Origin: Negadavirga shengliensis
GTDB taxonomy: Bacteria > Bacteroidota > Bacteroidia > Cytophagales > Cyclobacteriaceae
Direction of reading: 5' to 3'
DNA length: 64,000 nt
Assembly (NCBI RefSeq): GCF_042652345.1
Contig: NZ_JBHSJJ010000004.1
Span: forward strand, 310,001 to 374,000
Under the pieces are notes generated by a model that saw only the letters and a list, made by a program, of their open reading frames with translations, was not told where the DNA came from and searched no databases. The position numbers and the translations under genes were made by a program. Position 1 is the first letter of the stretch. Each line of letters begins with the position of its first letter. Shown here piece by piece: positions 7,453 through 16,517 of this stretch.

Positions 7453-10400
7453 ATGGCCGATTTATTGGGAAAATTCAATAATGTTAACCTCGTTTTTTTC
7501 AGCATATTTTTGCTGACGGTGTGTTTTTTGTATCCCGCCTGCCAAGAGAAAAAAAGACCGGAATTGGCCGAACAAGTCGACTTTAATTTTCATATCAAGC
7601 CCATCCTGGTTCAAAAATGCTACCTCTGTCATGGTCCGGATCCCAGCAGCAGGGAGGCAGGGCTTCGACTGGATATTGAGGAGGGAGCCTTTTCGATATT
7701 GGAGAGCGGGAATACAGCCATACACCCCGGAAGCTTGCAAAAGAGCGCCCTGGTGGGAAGGATAACCCAAACAGACCCCGAGTTAATGATGCCACCGCCT
7801 TCTTCTAATTTGGAACTTTCTGAAAAGGAGATAAACCTACTGAAGAAATGGATCAAACAGGGCGCCGCCTATAAAGAACATTGGGCTTTTATACCACCGG
7901 TGAGACCTGAAACGGCGCCTGACGAAAGCACATCCGAAGTAATAGACCGACTGCTGAAAGAGAAGGTGGATGCACATCAACTTACAGTCTCTCCGGAAGC
8001 TGACAAATATACGTTGATACGGAGGCTTTCCTATGTATTGACCGGATTGCCGCCCAAGCCGGAAGAAGTCAAGGCCTTTGTGGAAAACAAAGGATACAAT
8101 GCTTATGAAAAACTGGTGGACCATTATTTGGCTTCTCCTGCCTATGGAGAAAGATGGGCCAGACACTGGATGGACGTGGTCCGTTACGCCGAAACAAAAG
8201 GACATGAATTTGACTTTATGATCCATGGGGCGTGGCAATTCAGGGACTATCTGATCCGCGCTTTTAACAAGGACCTTCCTTATGACCAACTTGTGAAGGA
8301 ACATTTGGCGGGGGATCTGCTTGCTTTCCCTAGGTACCATCCGGAAAAGGGCTTTAATGAATCCATTCTGGGTACCATGTTCCTTACCATGGCGGAAGGC
8401 ACCCACAGTCCGGTAGATATCCGCAAAGATGAAACAGACAGGATAGACAACATGATCGATGTGACTGGCAAGGGACTCCAGGGGCTGACGATAGCTTGTT
8501 CCAAATGCCATGACCACAAATTTGATCCCATTCCCACCAAAGATTATTACGGATTGTACGGCATCATGGAAAGTACACGGTTCACACCGGTTCCATTAAG
8601 TGAGGAGAGAAAAAAAACCATTAACCTGGAGGATGCCAGAAAGATCAAAAATTACATAAGGGTCTCTTTGGCAGCCTTATGGGACAGTGCCGACGCCCAA
8701 AAATTACCCTTTCAGCTGGCAGCTAATTTTGAGAAGAAGGATAAAAAAACGGCGACCAATTATAAAATACTTGGAGACTTCAGAGGCCAGGACTTACAAG
8801 GGTGGAAAGCCGATGGCCATGCATTCGGAGTCAGCACTACTTTAGGGGATCCTGTGTTTAAAAAAGATAAGCCTGAGCTGGAATATCTGAACCAAGGCAT
8901 GGCTTCCAGCAGAAAATTCAAAACGGGGATTTTCGGAGCGCTCCGCTCCTCTGACTTCACGATTGGGGAGCAATTCGTAGGCGTTAAGGCCCGAGGAAGC
9001 GGTGGCAGCATCCGCATCATCATAGATAATTTCCAGCTGATCAGCTATCCCATCTATGGTGGGATGGACCAGAAAGTCAACAATCCCGAATGGAGCCAAT
9101 TTGTTTTTGATGTGGGGGACTGGAAGGGACATAAGGCCTACATAGAAGTATTGCCAGGCGCTTACCGCAACCACGTCTATCAGCAACGCGAAGAAGACTA
9201 TATAGAAGTAGAATACGCCATAGCCTATGAGGAAGAATGGCAGGAACCCTTGTTGCCTGGTAAAACCGCAAACACCAGCCTGATTACCGCTGTGGCCAAT
9301 TGGAAAAACCAGCATAGTGCTATTGAAGAAGTTCATCATCTCAATACAATGCTGGCGGAAAACCGCCTGGCAAGGTCTTTTCCGGAAATGGAGAAGAGTA
9401 TCTTTCAGGAAAAGCTGGTTTTGGCGCCGATCCGTGACAGCGTCTTTTTTAACGGGGTGACGGAAGGCACAGGAAGAGAAAGTCCTGTATTTATCCGCGG
9501 GAGCCACCTTGACCTGGAAAAGGACAAGGTACCGCGGGCATTTCTTCCTAAAATTCTGGATTATCAAGGCCTGTATTCTATCAAGGGCAGTGGCAGAATG
9601 GAAATGACCACGGCCATACTTTCTCCGGAAAATCCCTTGACGGCACGGGTAATGGTAAACCGGATTTGGCATCATGTGTTTGGAAGGGGGATTGTGGAGT
9701 CGGTTGACAATTTTGGTCTACAGGGCAAATTACCTTCCCATTCTGAGTTACTGGATTACCTTGCGCTGAGCTTTGTGGAAGGGGACTGGTCCATCAAGAA
9801 AATGATTCGCGCCATGGTATTGACCGATGCCTTCCGGCGTTCCACCCAGGCTTTGGACCCTGAAGCGGACATAGAAAACCGGTATTTGGCCCGGTATCCC
9901 GTCAGAAGATTAGAGGCAGAAGCCATCAGGGACGGCATGCTGGCCGTAGCGTCCAGTTTGGATCCAACCATGTACGGCTCTTCCGTTCCGGTGCATCTGA
10001 CTGACTTTATGCAGGGCAGGGGTAGACCGCAGCTTTCCGGACCGGTAGATGGGAATGGAAGAAGAAGCATTTATTTGGAAGTGAGGAGAAATTTTTTGGA
10101 TGGGATGATGATGGCTTTTGACAGACCCACACCCTTTTCTACATTTGGAAAAAGGGATGTGACCAATGTGCCGGCCCAATCCCTGTTTCTTATGAATGAT
10201 CCTTTTGTGATCCTGCAGGCAGGCAATATGGCAGTCCACCTTATCAATAATAGGCAGGAGGACACCTTGGAGGACCGGATAAAATTCATTTACCTTAATG
10301 CATTTTCAAGACTGCCCGAACAAGATGAGTTAGGCCATGCCATCAACTTTATACAAACACTGGCTATAGAATATAAAGTGAGTAGTGACGAGATCATGGA

Positions 10401-10470
10401 GCATGCGGACCTGTGGAAGGATTATTGCCATTCCATATTCAACATGAAGGAGTTTATTTATTTGCTATAA
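7453..10470 (+). CDS. Planctomycete-type cytochrome, DUF1549/DUF1553 protein
   Basis: This is a large exported protein of the PSCyt1-DUF1549-DUF1553 type. From ATG 7453 it begins with a signal ending YPAC, a likely lipoprotein site. A first heme motif CYLCH comes soon after (7618-7632), followed by the DUF1549 block with AYGERWARHWMDVVRYAE. A second CxxCH, CSKCH, starts at 8497. A carbohydrate-binding-like insert follows, and then DUF1553 (NPLTARVMVNRIWHHVFGRG, ending in FNMKEFIYLL). These proteins are thought to work in extracytoplasmic oxidation of complex carbohydrates, but their chemistry is not established. The frame is open back to TTG 7408, but ATG 7453 gives a clean signal peptide. 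The DUF1501 gene starts 7 bases after its stop. Confidence 0.92.
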   Translation: MADLLGKFNNVNLVFFSIFLLTVCFLYPACQEKKRPELAEQVDFNFHIKPILVQKCYLCHGPDPSSREAGLRLDIEEGAFSILESGNTAIHPGSLQKSALVGRITQTDPELMMPPPSSNLELSEKEINLLKKWIKQGAAYKEHWAFIPPVRPETAPDESTSEVIDRLLKEKVDAHQLTVSPEADKYTLIRRLSYVLTGLPPKPEEVKAFVENKGYNAYEKLVDHYLASPAYGERWARHWMDVVRYAETKGHEFDFMIHGAWQFRDYLIRAFNKDLPYDQLVKEHLAGDLLAFPRYHPEKGFNESILGTMFLTMAEGTHSPVDIRKDETDRIDNMIDVTGKGLQGLTIACSKCHDHKFDPIPTKDYYGLYGIMESTRFTPVPLSEERKKTINLEDARKIKNYIRVSLAALWDSADAQKLPFQLAANFEKKDKKTATNYKILGDFRGQDLQGWKADGHAFGVSTTLGDPVFKKDKPELEYLNQGMASSRKFKTGIFGALRSSDFTIGEQFVGVKARGSGGSIRIIIDNFQLISYPIYGGMDQKVNNPEWSQFVFDVGDWKGHKAYIEVLPGAYRNHVYQQREEDYIEVEYAIAYEEEWQEPLLPGKTANTSLITAVANWKNQHSAIEEVHHLNTMLAENRLARSFPEMEKSIFQEKLVLAPIRDSVFFNGVTEGTGRESPVFIRGSHLDLEKDKVPRAFLPKILDYQGLYSIKGSGRMEMTTAILSPENPLTARVMVNRIWHHVFGRGIVESVDNFGLQGKLPSHSELLDYLALSFVEGDWSIKKMIRAMVLTDAFRRSTQALDPEADIENRYLARYPVRRLEAEAIRDGMLAVASSLDPTMYGSSVPVHLTDFMQGRGRPQLSGPVDGNGRRSIYLEVRRNFLDGMMMAFDRPTPFSTFGKRDVTNVPAQSLFLMNDPFVILQAGNMAVHLINNRQEDTLEDRIKFIYLNAFSRLPEQDELGHAINFIQTLAIEYKVSSDEIMEHADLWKDYCHSIFNMKEFIYLL

Positions 10471-10476
10471 TATAAT

Positions 10477-11919
10477 ATGGGACATCATAAACCATTACTC
10501 AACCGGTCAATAAGCAGGAGAGAGATGCTTGAAATCTGCAAATGTGGCTTCGGTTCATTGGCCCTGATGGGGATGATGGGCAGTTGGGGCACTTCCTGTA
10601 CCTCCCGGGAAAGCGGAAAAAAATCTGTCTTAGATGCGCTTTCCGGAGGGCCTCATCATATCCCAAAGGCAAAAAACATCATTTTTTTATACATGGATGG
10701 CGGGGTTTCCCAAGTAGATTCATTTGATCCCAAGCCCCGCTTGGACAAGGAAAACGGCATGGAACCCAAATTCAAGATTGATGCAACTCAATTTGGGGAC
10801 AACGGAAAAATATTGAAAAGCCCATGGGCCTTTAAACAATACGGAGAATGTGGTATGGCAGTAAGCGAACTGTTCCCAAACATCGCCGGCTGTGTGGATG
10901 ACCTGGCATTGATCCGCTCCATGGTTTCCAATTTTCCAGAACATACCAATGCCAACTATTTTTTGCACACGGGCAGCGGTTTACAGGGAAGGCCCAGCAT
11001 GGGTGCCTGGGTCAATTATGGCTTGGGATCAGAAAACAGCAACCTGCCGGGATATGTTGTGCTGGACGGCGGGCTAGTGCCTCCCGGTGGGGTTGATAAT
11101 TTCAAAAATGGTTTCCTTCCAGCGGCCTATCAGGCATCGATTATGAAAGCGTCCGAGGAGCCGGTTGCCAATATCCGGGCCTATGAATCCAGGAATGGGA
11201 TTCAGAGACAAAAGTTGGATTTTATCCGTGAAATGGACCAAATGAAGAAGGAACAGGCGGACGAAATCGAGGCAGCCATCAGCAATTATGAATTGGCTTA
11301 CCATATGCAGTCGTCAGTACCTGAATTGACCGAGTTTTCGGCCGAAAGCAAATCAACGCAAAAACTTTATGGACTTTTGGATGACGATCCCCATACACGG
11401 AGTTATGGGGCACAGTGTCTGATGGCCAGAAGGTTGATCGAAAGGGGGGTAAGGTTTGTGGAACTGACCTGTCCTCAGGTGGACAAGTCCATAGACCGGT
11501 GGGATCAGCACCATGACCTGAAAAACGGTCATGCGCGGAACGCCCATGCTGTGGACAAACCCATAGCCGGTTTGTTAAAGGATTTGAAATCCAGGGGACT
11601 TTTGGAAGATACCCTGGTGGTCTGGTCGGGTGAATTTGGCAGAACACCCTTCGCCCAGGGAACAGACGGACGCGACCATAATCCTTCGGCGTTCAGTATG
11701 TGGATGGCGGGGGCAGGTATCAGAGGGGGCACCGTATACGGGGAGACCGACGAATACGGTTATCGCGTGGTAGAAAACCCGGTAACTATACATGACTTAC
11801 ATGCCACTATTTTGTACCTGTTGGGGATAGATCACAAGCGTCTGACCTATCCTTTCGGAGGAAGGGATTTTAGATTAACCGATGTACATGGACATGTCGT
11901 GAAAGACATTCTGGTTTAA
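10477..11919 (+). CDS. DUF1501 (sulfatase-like) exported protein
   Basis: The 480-residue protein has an N-terminal twin-arginine-like signal (SRREML, then a hydrophobic stretch) and is probably exported folded. The alkaline-phosphatase-superfamily-like DUF1501 signature is clear: NIIFLYMDGG near the start, LVVWSGEFGRTPF with GRDHNP in the middle, and VTIHDLHATILYLLGID at the end. DUF1501 genes almost always pair with DUF1549/DUF1553 genes, as here with a 6 bp gap. The biochemical role is not known; a joint role in breakdown of sulfated or complex glycans is an inference. Confidence 0.92.
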   Translation: MGHHKPLLNRSISRREMLEICKCGFGSLALMGMMGSWGTSCTSRESGKKSVLDALSGGPHHIPKAKNIIFLYMDGGVSQVDSFDPKPRLDKENGMEPKFKIDATQFGDNGKILKSPWAFKQYGECGMAVSELFPNIAGCVDDLALIRSMVSNFPEHTNANYFLHTGSGLQGRPSMGAWVNYGLGSENSNLPGYVVLDGGLVPPGGVDNFKNGFLPAAYQASIMKASEEPVANIRAYESRNGIQRQKLDFIREMDQMKKEQADEIEAAISNYELAYHMQSSVPELTEFSAESKSTQKLYGLLDDDPHTRSYGAQCLMARRLIERGVRFVELTCPQVDKSIDRWDQHHDLKNGHARNAHAVDKPIAGLLKDLKSRGLLEDTLVVWSGEFGRTPFAQGTDGRDHNPSAFSMWMAGAGIRGGTVYGETDEYGYRVVENPVTIHDLHATILYLLGIDHKRLTYPFGGRDFRLTDVHGHVVKDILV

Positions 11920-12040
11920 TGGATACCGAAAAATGTCGGGCTCGCAATGGTTGAAACAAGGATCAACGTAGCCGGAAAAATTATATGGTTTAAAAATAAA
12001 GGATTTTTTAATAGGTGACTGTTTTAAATGTCAGGTAAAT

Positions 12041-12919
12041 ATGAAAATTATAATTCAATTATTTGTTTTCTTCTGGTTTGTGGTTTTCGATCTGACTGCT
12101 CAGCGCGATGTAAAGGACGGAGGAATAGATATTCCGGAAAATTATCAATTGGTATGGCGTGAGGAATTTGATGAAAACGGTAAGCCCGATGATCGTATTT
12201 GGGGATATGAGGAAGGTTTTGTTCGGAATATGGAATTGCAATGGTATCAGCGGGAGAATGCTTATATACACGATGGGGTGCTGGTCATAGAAGGCAGGAG
12301 GGTAGAGGTGAAAAATCCGGATTTTGAAGAAAATCACGGTGATTGGAGAAAAAGCAGGGCCTTTGCCCATTACACCTCCTCCTGTCTCCACACCAGGGGG
12401 AGAATGGAGTTTCAGTATGGCATTTTGGAAGTCAGGGCAAAAATAGATACAGCGACGGGGATGTGGCCGGCCATTTGGACCTTGGGCGTTTCCGGACGAT
12501 GGCCCGCCAATGGTGAAATAGATATTATGGAATATTATTTGGTAGACGGGGAGCCCACCATTTTGGCGAATGCGGCATGGGCCCATCCGGAAAAAAGGGC
12601 CGCCTGGGATGAAGTGAAATTACCTTTTGGTTATTTTTCAAAGAAAGATGCTGACTGGCACAATGAATTTCATGTCTGGAGCATGGATTGGACCGGAGAA
12701 TATATCAGGCTGTATTTGGATGGGGAACTGCTCAATGAAATTGATCTGGAAAATTCCCTGAATCCTGATGGCACAAATCCCTTTCATCAACCCCACTACC
12801 TGCTGCTCAATCTCGCCATCGGAAGCAACGGGGGAAACCCCTCACAGACCGCTTTTCCGAGAAAATATGAAATAGATTATGTGAGGTTATATCAAAAAAA
12901 TAATATTTCCAATAAATAG
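12041..12919 (+). CDS. Glycoside hydrolase family 16 (beta-glucanase/laminarinase-like), secreted
   Basis: The 292-residue protein has a signal peptide (hydrophobic 3-20, likely cut near TAQ) and a GH16 jelly-roll domain. The catalytic motif is GEIDIMEYY, with nucleophile E159, D161 and acid/base E164. The substrate-cleft tryptophans MWPAIWTLG precede it and FHVWSMDWT follows. GH16 enzymes cut beta-1,3 or beta-1,4 glucans and galactans; the exact target is not clear, though a laminarin-type glucan is a fair guess. It lies 121 bp after the DUF1501 gene, probably as its own unit. The frame and length fit a complete catalytic domain without an extra binding module. Confidence 0.92.
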   Translation: MKIIIQLFVFFWFVVFDLTAQRDVKDGGIDIPENYQLVWREEFDENGKPDDRIWGYEEGFVRNMELQWYQRENAYIHDGVLVIEGRRVEVKNPDFEENHGDWRKSRAFAHYTSSCLHTRGRMEFQYGILEVRAKIDTATGMWPAIWTLGVSGRWPANGEIDIMEYYLVDGEPTILANAAWAHPEKRAAWDEVKLPFGYFSKKDADWHNEFHVWSMDWTGEYIRLYLDGELLNEIDLENSLNPDGTNPFHQPHYLLLNLAIGSNGGNPSQTAFPRKYEIDYVRLYQKNNISNK

Positions 12920-13112
12920 GAATAAACCAAAATTCTGGCCTTCTTTGTATAATATAAACAATTGCATTGGAATACCGGTAATAGTATCTGACGAGTCATT
13001 TTTTTCAGCATCTATTTCCTCCCAAGTGAACTTAATCCGTGCTTAGCTCAAGCCGGATTCTGAACGCAATGGCGCTTTGGTGCAAAATTAATTAATCAAC
13101 TAAAATCGATTT

Positions 13113-13574
13113 ATGGCAAAATCCAGAGAAACGTTCAACAAAAAAGAAAAAGAAAAAAAACGACTCAAAAAAAAACAGGAAAAAGAAGAAAAAAAAGAAG
13201 CCCGGAAAGCTTCATCCAGCAGAGGCGGTGATTTAGACGATATGATTGCCTATGTAGATGCTGACGGCAATATCACTTCAACGCCTCCGGATCCTTCAGA
13301 AAAAAGGAAGAAAATCGAACTGGAAGACATAGAAGTCAGTGTTTCCAAACAAGCGCCTGTAGATCCGGAGGACCTGCGGAGAAAAGGCAAAGTGACTTTT
13401 TTTAACACCTCCAAGGGATATGGATTTATAAAAGACCTGGAAACCCAAGAAAGTATTTTTGTCCATGTCAAAGGGTTAATCGACGATATTCAGGAAAATG
13501 ACCAGGTTACCTTTGAGACCGAAAAGACTCCAAAAGGACTCAGTGCGGTGGATGTGAAGCTGGTTGAAAAGTAA
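13113..13574 (+). CDS. Cold-shock-domain protein with long charged N-terminal arm
   Basis: The C-terminal 60 residues (about 91-153) form a cold-shock domain with RNP1 KGYGFI and RNP2 SIFVHV, which binds single-stranded RNA or DNA. The N-terminal 35 residues are almost all Lys and Glu, likely a coiled or disordered arm, followed by an acidic linker. Classical CspA proteins are about 70 residues, so this doubled form is an accessory type found in Bacteroidota. It may act as an RNA chaperone or translation factor. It has no close operon partner. Confidence 0.9.
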   Translation: MAKSRETFNKKEKEKKRLKKKQEKEEKKEARKASSSRGGDLDDMIAYVDADGNITSTPPDPSEKRKKIELEDIEVSVSKQAPVDPEDLRRKGKVTFFNTSKGYGFIKDLETQESIFVHVKGLIDDIQENDQVTFETEKTPKGLSAVDVKLVEK

Positions 13575-13950
13575 CCGTCAGCCATTTAAGCCATTGTAGC
13601 GGGTTTTAAAGGATAAATATCCCCCATGATGTTTCCGACTTAACAAGACCCGTTACAAGCTTGGTGAATGACCCGTTACCGGAATCTCTTTATCCCAATC
13701 GCTTTTATGGAGGTTTATCCACTGTCAAGTCAAGTGGGGAATGTCGGGTTTCGGATCGCAGCCATTAGTTTCCTATTCCCTAAAATGTTCACGGATTGCA
13801 CGGAATAGGACGAAGTAAACCGCTCATCACGCAAGTGGCGCGCAGAAGGATGCTCCGATAGCTTTCGGGGGGATATACGAGATTCTCCTAAAATGACCTT
13901 ATAGGGCACCGTGTTAGCATGGAAATTGATAGGATTTATCAAATGAATGC
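13575..13950. other. Intergenic stretch with short repeats and no gene
   Basis: I see no coding potential. The 10-mer GACCCGTTAC occurs twice (13647-13656, 13670-13679), with a near-inverse copy at 13596-13605. The right half holds a GC-richer block (about 13735-13890) that includes the dispersed repeat listed next. Confidence 0.6.
13825..13888. repeat. Dispersed intergenic repeat, copy 1
   Basis: The first 28 bases (CATCACGCAAGTGGCGCGCA and on to GGATG) match 41607-41634 at 22 of 28 positions, and both copies end in a CGAGATTC block after a gap. A small dyad, CCGA-N6-TCGG (13855-13868), lies inside. It has the look of a Bacteroidota non-coding repeat found between genes. Confidence 0.5.
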
Positions 13951-14508
13951 ATGATGATACTGGCCAGATCTTATATAGGATTGCTTATTATCTGCTCTTT
14001 ATCCTGCGGGGTGAGGGAAGTTATTGTAATGGAGGATCAGGCAGGAAATTTCAATTTGGGCCGTTATGAAACTTTTGACTTTTTGGAAACAGGGGCAACA
14101 GGAGATCTTAGTGATAATTACCAGGAAAGCGTGGGAGCATTGATGGATGAGATTACCGAACAAATGACCAGAAGGGGAATAGAACAGACGGCTGAAAACC
14201 CGGATCTCAGAATCAATATCGGTATATTGATGGAAGAAAAGGTACAGACCAGAGAAACGGGACTGGTCACCGATCCAGGCACTTTCAATTACATCGGCCA
14301 ACAGCGGTATACCTGGAGAAGCCAAACCGTCGAGGCTGGCCGCTATAGACTGGGAACAGTGACGGTCCATCTTGTGGATACCGATTTGGATAAGGCGGTA
14401 TGGGTTGGTGTGGTGGAGAAAACCATTGCGAACAGACCAGCCAGAATAGAACGGATCAGCCGAAAGGCTGCTCAAAAGTTGTTTGACAGGCTGGATGAAT
14501 ACCCATAA
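13951..14508 (+). CDS. DUF4136 envelope lipoprotein
   Basis: This 185-residue protein has a short hydrophobic signal ending in SLSC-G (Cys19, a loose lipobox) and a DUF4136 domain. The typical parts are the YETFDF strand, the ENPDLRINIGI strand and a C-terminal VDTDLDKAVWVGVVE strand, followed by a helix ending KLFDRLDEYP. The family is made of outer-membrane-associated lipoproteins of unknown function. A paralogue sits at 57051-57611. A terminator-like hairpin follows the stop codon. Confidence 0.85.
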   Translation: MMILARSYIGLLIICSLSCGVREVIVMEDQAGNFNLGRYETFDFLETGATGDLSDNYQESVGALMDEITEQMTRRGIEQTAENPDLRINIGILMEEKVQTRETGLVTDPGTFNYIGQQRYTWRSQTVEAGRYRLGTVTVHLVDTDLDKAVWVGVVEKTIANRPARIERISRKAAQKLFDRLDEYP

Positions 14509-14516
14509 GGATGTAC

Positions 14517-14549
14517 AAAAAAGGAGAGGGTAATCTACCCCCTCTTTTA
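14517..14549 (+). terminator. Rho-independent terminator after DUF4136 gene
   Basis: An A-rich start, stem GGAGAGGG (14523-14530), loop TAATCTA and the opposite strand CCCCCTC followed by TTTT make a standard hairpin with U-tract. It begins 9 bases after the stop codon. Confidence 0.8.
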
Positions 14550-14582
14550 ACTTCCAACTTAAATTAAAATGTACCGGTTGGA

Positions 14583-15731
14583 TTATCTCCGCAAGTTTTT
14601 CATCATCTCGGAAACACCATCCAAAAATCTGTCGGTTACAGCGGGGTCAGGGTCGGTATTCCAATTGTTTTCAATATGGTTACCGCCTATCATGATGCCG
14701 TCTCTTCTGGGTATGAAATAGATGCCTGCCATATTAGCCCTGTAGTTTAATTCCCGTTGGGGCACCAAAAAACAAAGCTGGCCTGAAACCGGGGACATTT
14801 CATCATCGCCAAAAATCTCCATAGCACCCAGTCCCGTACAGTTGACGATGCATTGTTGTGGGAGCGCATCAACCTCTTCTGGTTTTTTAAATGATTTCAC
14901 TTTTATTTTCCCACCTGCCAGGAGAAAATCATCAGTCAGCATTTTAAGATAAGAAGGGATGTTAAAAATATTGGTGGGACCTTTTCGGACCTCCTTGTAT
15001 TTAAAAGGGTTTTCCCTACGCTTTAGTGCTATGGGTTTGGGATAGAAGTCCATGTCCGGACTGATGAGTTTTTTTCTGAGATCATTAGAATTCTCCACCT
15101 CTCCGGAACGTATATTATATGTGTCCATCCAGTCCACAACCCGGTTTAATCCCAGCATCCTTTGATAGGTATTGAAGGAATGCATATAGGCTTTTTTGAA
15201 CATGGTTTGAAATTCAGATGTGATTTTATCCGGATCTATTAATTTGTGCGTGGGTGACCATGTCCCCGTGGCCATTGCAGAGGTGATGTTGGGATAGACT
15301 TCCTTGGTGTAAATGGTTACCTCATATCCTTGGTTTTGCAAGGTTCTGGCTGTGGAAAGGCCCACTACTCCACACCCCATTACGGCAACTTTTGATATCC
15401 CTGTTTGGGCAACAAGTTCGGAGGCCAGCATAGCAGAACCCCAGGAAAGGGACCAGCCGCTGCCTCCATGGCCGTAGTTGTGGATGATTTTTTTGTTGCC
15501 CAGCTCCTGCAGTTCGATCCTTGGGCCGCTTTTTCTGTAAGGTCTTAAACCTACTGATTGCTTAATAATACGTGATTTGGAAACCAATACTTTTGGCAGC
15601 CGGTTTGGTATGGGAGGGTAAATTTCCACGCCGCTGTGATGAGGAAAGGCCAAACCAGGGCAACCGAAACCTCCAGCAGCCAAAGTTGCCAAACTGACTT
15701 TCTTGATAAAGTCTCTTCTCAATATACTCAT
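14583..15731 (-). CDS. Exported D-amino-acid-oxidase-like FAD oxidoreductase
   Basis: The 382-residue protein has a Tat-like signal (LRRDFIKK then a hydrophobic Ala/Gly-rich stretch). The FAD-binding motif is VAVMGCGVVGLSTA, followed by the D-amino-acid-oxidase hallmark TSAMATGTWSP. The C-terminal GIYFIPRRDGIMIGGNHIE region also fits DAO. The expected reaction is oxidative deamination of a D-amino acid to a keto acid, ammonia and peroxide or reduced acceptor. Export by Tat suggests a role outside the cytoplasm. The substrate is unknown; glycine- or proline-type substrates are also handled by this superfamily. The gene stands alone and faces left, with a strong dyad about 100 bp upstream. Confidence 0.85.
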   Translation of the reverse strand: MSILRRDFIKKVSLATLAAGGFGCPGLAFPHHSGVEIYPPIPNRLPKVLVSKSRIIKQSVGLRPYRKSGPRIELQELGNKKIIHNYGHGGSGWSLSWGSAMLASELVAQTGISKVAVMGCGVVGLSTARTLQNQGYEVTIYTKEVYPNITSAMATGTWSPTHKLIDPDKITSEFQTMFKKAYMHSFNTYQRMLGLNRVVDWMDTYNIRSGEVENSNDLRKKLISPDMDFYPKPIALKRRENPFKYKEVRKGPTNIFNIPSYLKMLTDDFLLAGGKIKVKSFKKPEEVDALPQQCIVNCTGLGAMEIFGDDEMSPVSGQLCFLVPQRELNYRANMAGIYFIPRRDGIMIGGNHIENNWNTDPDPAVTDRFLDGVSEMMKNLRR

Positions 15732-15818
15732 CTTTATCTAGTTAAAATGGTAATTACGTGAGTTTACCGGTCAGATCGGGTTTACAGGGGGAGATAACAA
15801 AATAAAAGCTTATTAATG

Positions 15819-15878
15819 TTGGTTATAATATTAACCAATATTATTGAATTTAAGTATATTATTCAATATATTGGTTAA
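15819..15878. repeat. Nested inverted repeats, including an 18-bp near-perfect dyad
   Basis: TTGGTTA (15819-15825) pairs with TAACCAA (15832-15838). A larger dyad joins 15831-15849 (starting TTAACCAATA, ending TTGAAT) with 15861-15878 (starting ATTCAATA, ending TTGGTTAA), matching over 18 bp with one bulged base and an 11-base loop. It lies about 100 bp upstream of the oxidase start. It may be an operator, an attenuator-like RNA hairpin, or the trace of a small mobile repeat. Confidence 0.65.
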
Positions 15879-16143
15879 AAAAATAACATATTCTGATTTT
15901 TTATATACTAATAATTATTTTGTAAGTTTCAAAAACAATCTAATTTGCTATTTTACTCTCTTTATCTATTGTGATTTATATGACTTTTGGATGAAGAATG
16001 GAAGCGTCTCAGAATTATTTAGCATAATCAATCTGGTCAAAGCAAATCAACCGGCTGTCAAAAATGTATAAAGGATGAGGAAGTATTTATATTCATCTGT
16101 TTATAATTTGTTATTCAATGGTCAGCTAGCCTGCCCCTGCCTG

Positions 16144-16317
16144 CCCCGAACTCGATTCGGGGAACTTGTTTCGGAGGAACCTCGCATGTGTGATAATTAT
16201 ATGCCTACCATTGTATTGATTAAGTTCTAATTTTTAAACCACCAATGACAAATAGTTAATTTCACGCCGCGAGCGCTGCGGATTCGTGGGTGGCCGTCGC
16301 GAAAAACCAAATGTCAT
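16144..16317. repeat. GC-rich intergenic hairpin block
   Basis: CCCCGAA (16144-16150) and TTCGGGG (16156-16162) make a perfect 7-bp stem. ATGACA (16245-16250) and TGTCAT (16312-16317) bracket a GC-rich segment that itself holds CCGC...GCGG. The block differs in base use from the AT-rich flanks, as expected for a dispersed non-coding repeat. Confidence 0.45.
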
Positions 16318-16517
16318 TTACTTTCTGTAAATGCCAATTTTTAGTACTCCGTGTGACGATTCCGTCAAAATCGGTTTCAGCTGGCTTTATCTTTGAAAAT
16401 TGATTAAATTACTAATCCTATGGTGGATTTAAGGTGTTGGAGGTTTGATCAGCAATATTTATCAATCTTGATTTTACTGGAAAACACTTTAGACTATATT
16501 TTAAATGAACACCCCTC

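Larger units (their letters stand above)
15732..16517. other. Long intergenic region (786 bp) with structured repeats, no gene supported
   Basis: This AT-rich stretch lies between two divergent genes. A 75-codon open frame at 15844-16071 is Phe/Ile/Asn-rich and starts inside an inverted repeat, so I do not call it. The region holds the 15831-15878 dyad, the CCCCGAA/TTCGGGG hairpin and a GC-rich block at 16245-16317, listed separately. Confidence 0.6.

Noticed and set aside
13130..13200. Poly-A-rich tract at the start of the cold-shock-domain gene as a possible low-complexity repeat or frameshift
   Set aside because: It encodes the Lys/Glu arm in frame with the conserved domain, so no frameshift is needed.
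13730..13942. 70-codon minus-strand frame in the 13.6-13.9 kb gap
   Set aside because: It runs through the dispersed repeat and reads as repeat-derived sequence with no family resemblance.
15844..16071. 75-codon open frame in the long intergenic region
   Set aside because: Its composition is Phe/Ile/Asn/Tyr-rich as expected from AT-rich non-coding DNA, and its start lies inside an inverted repeat.
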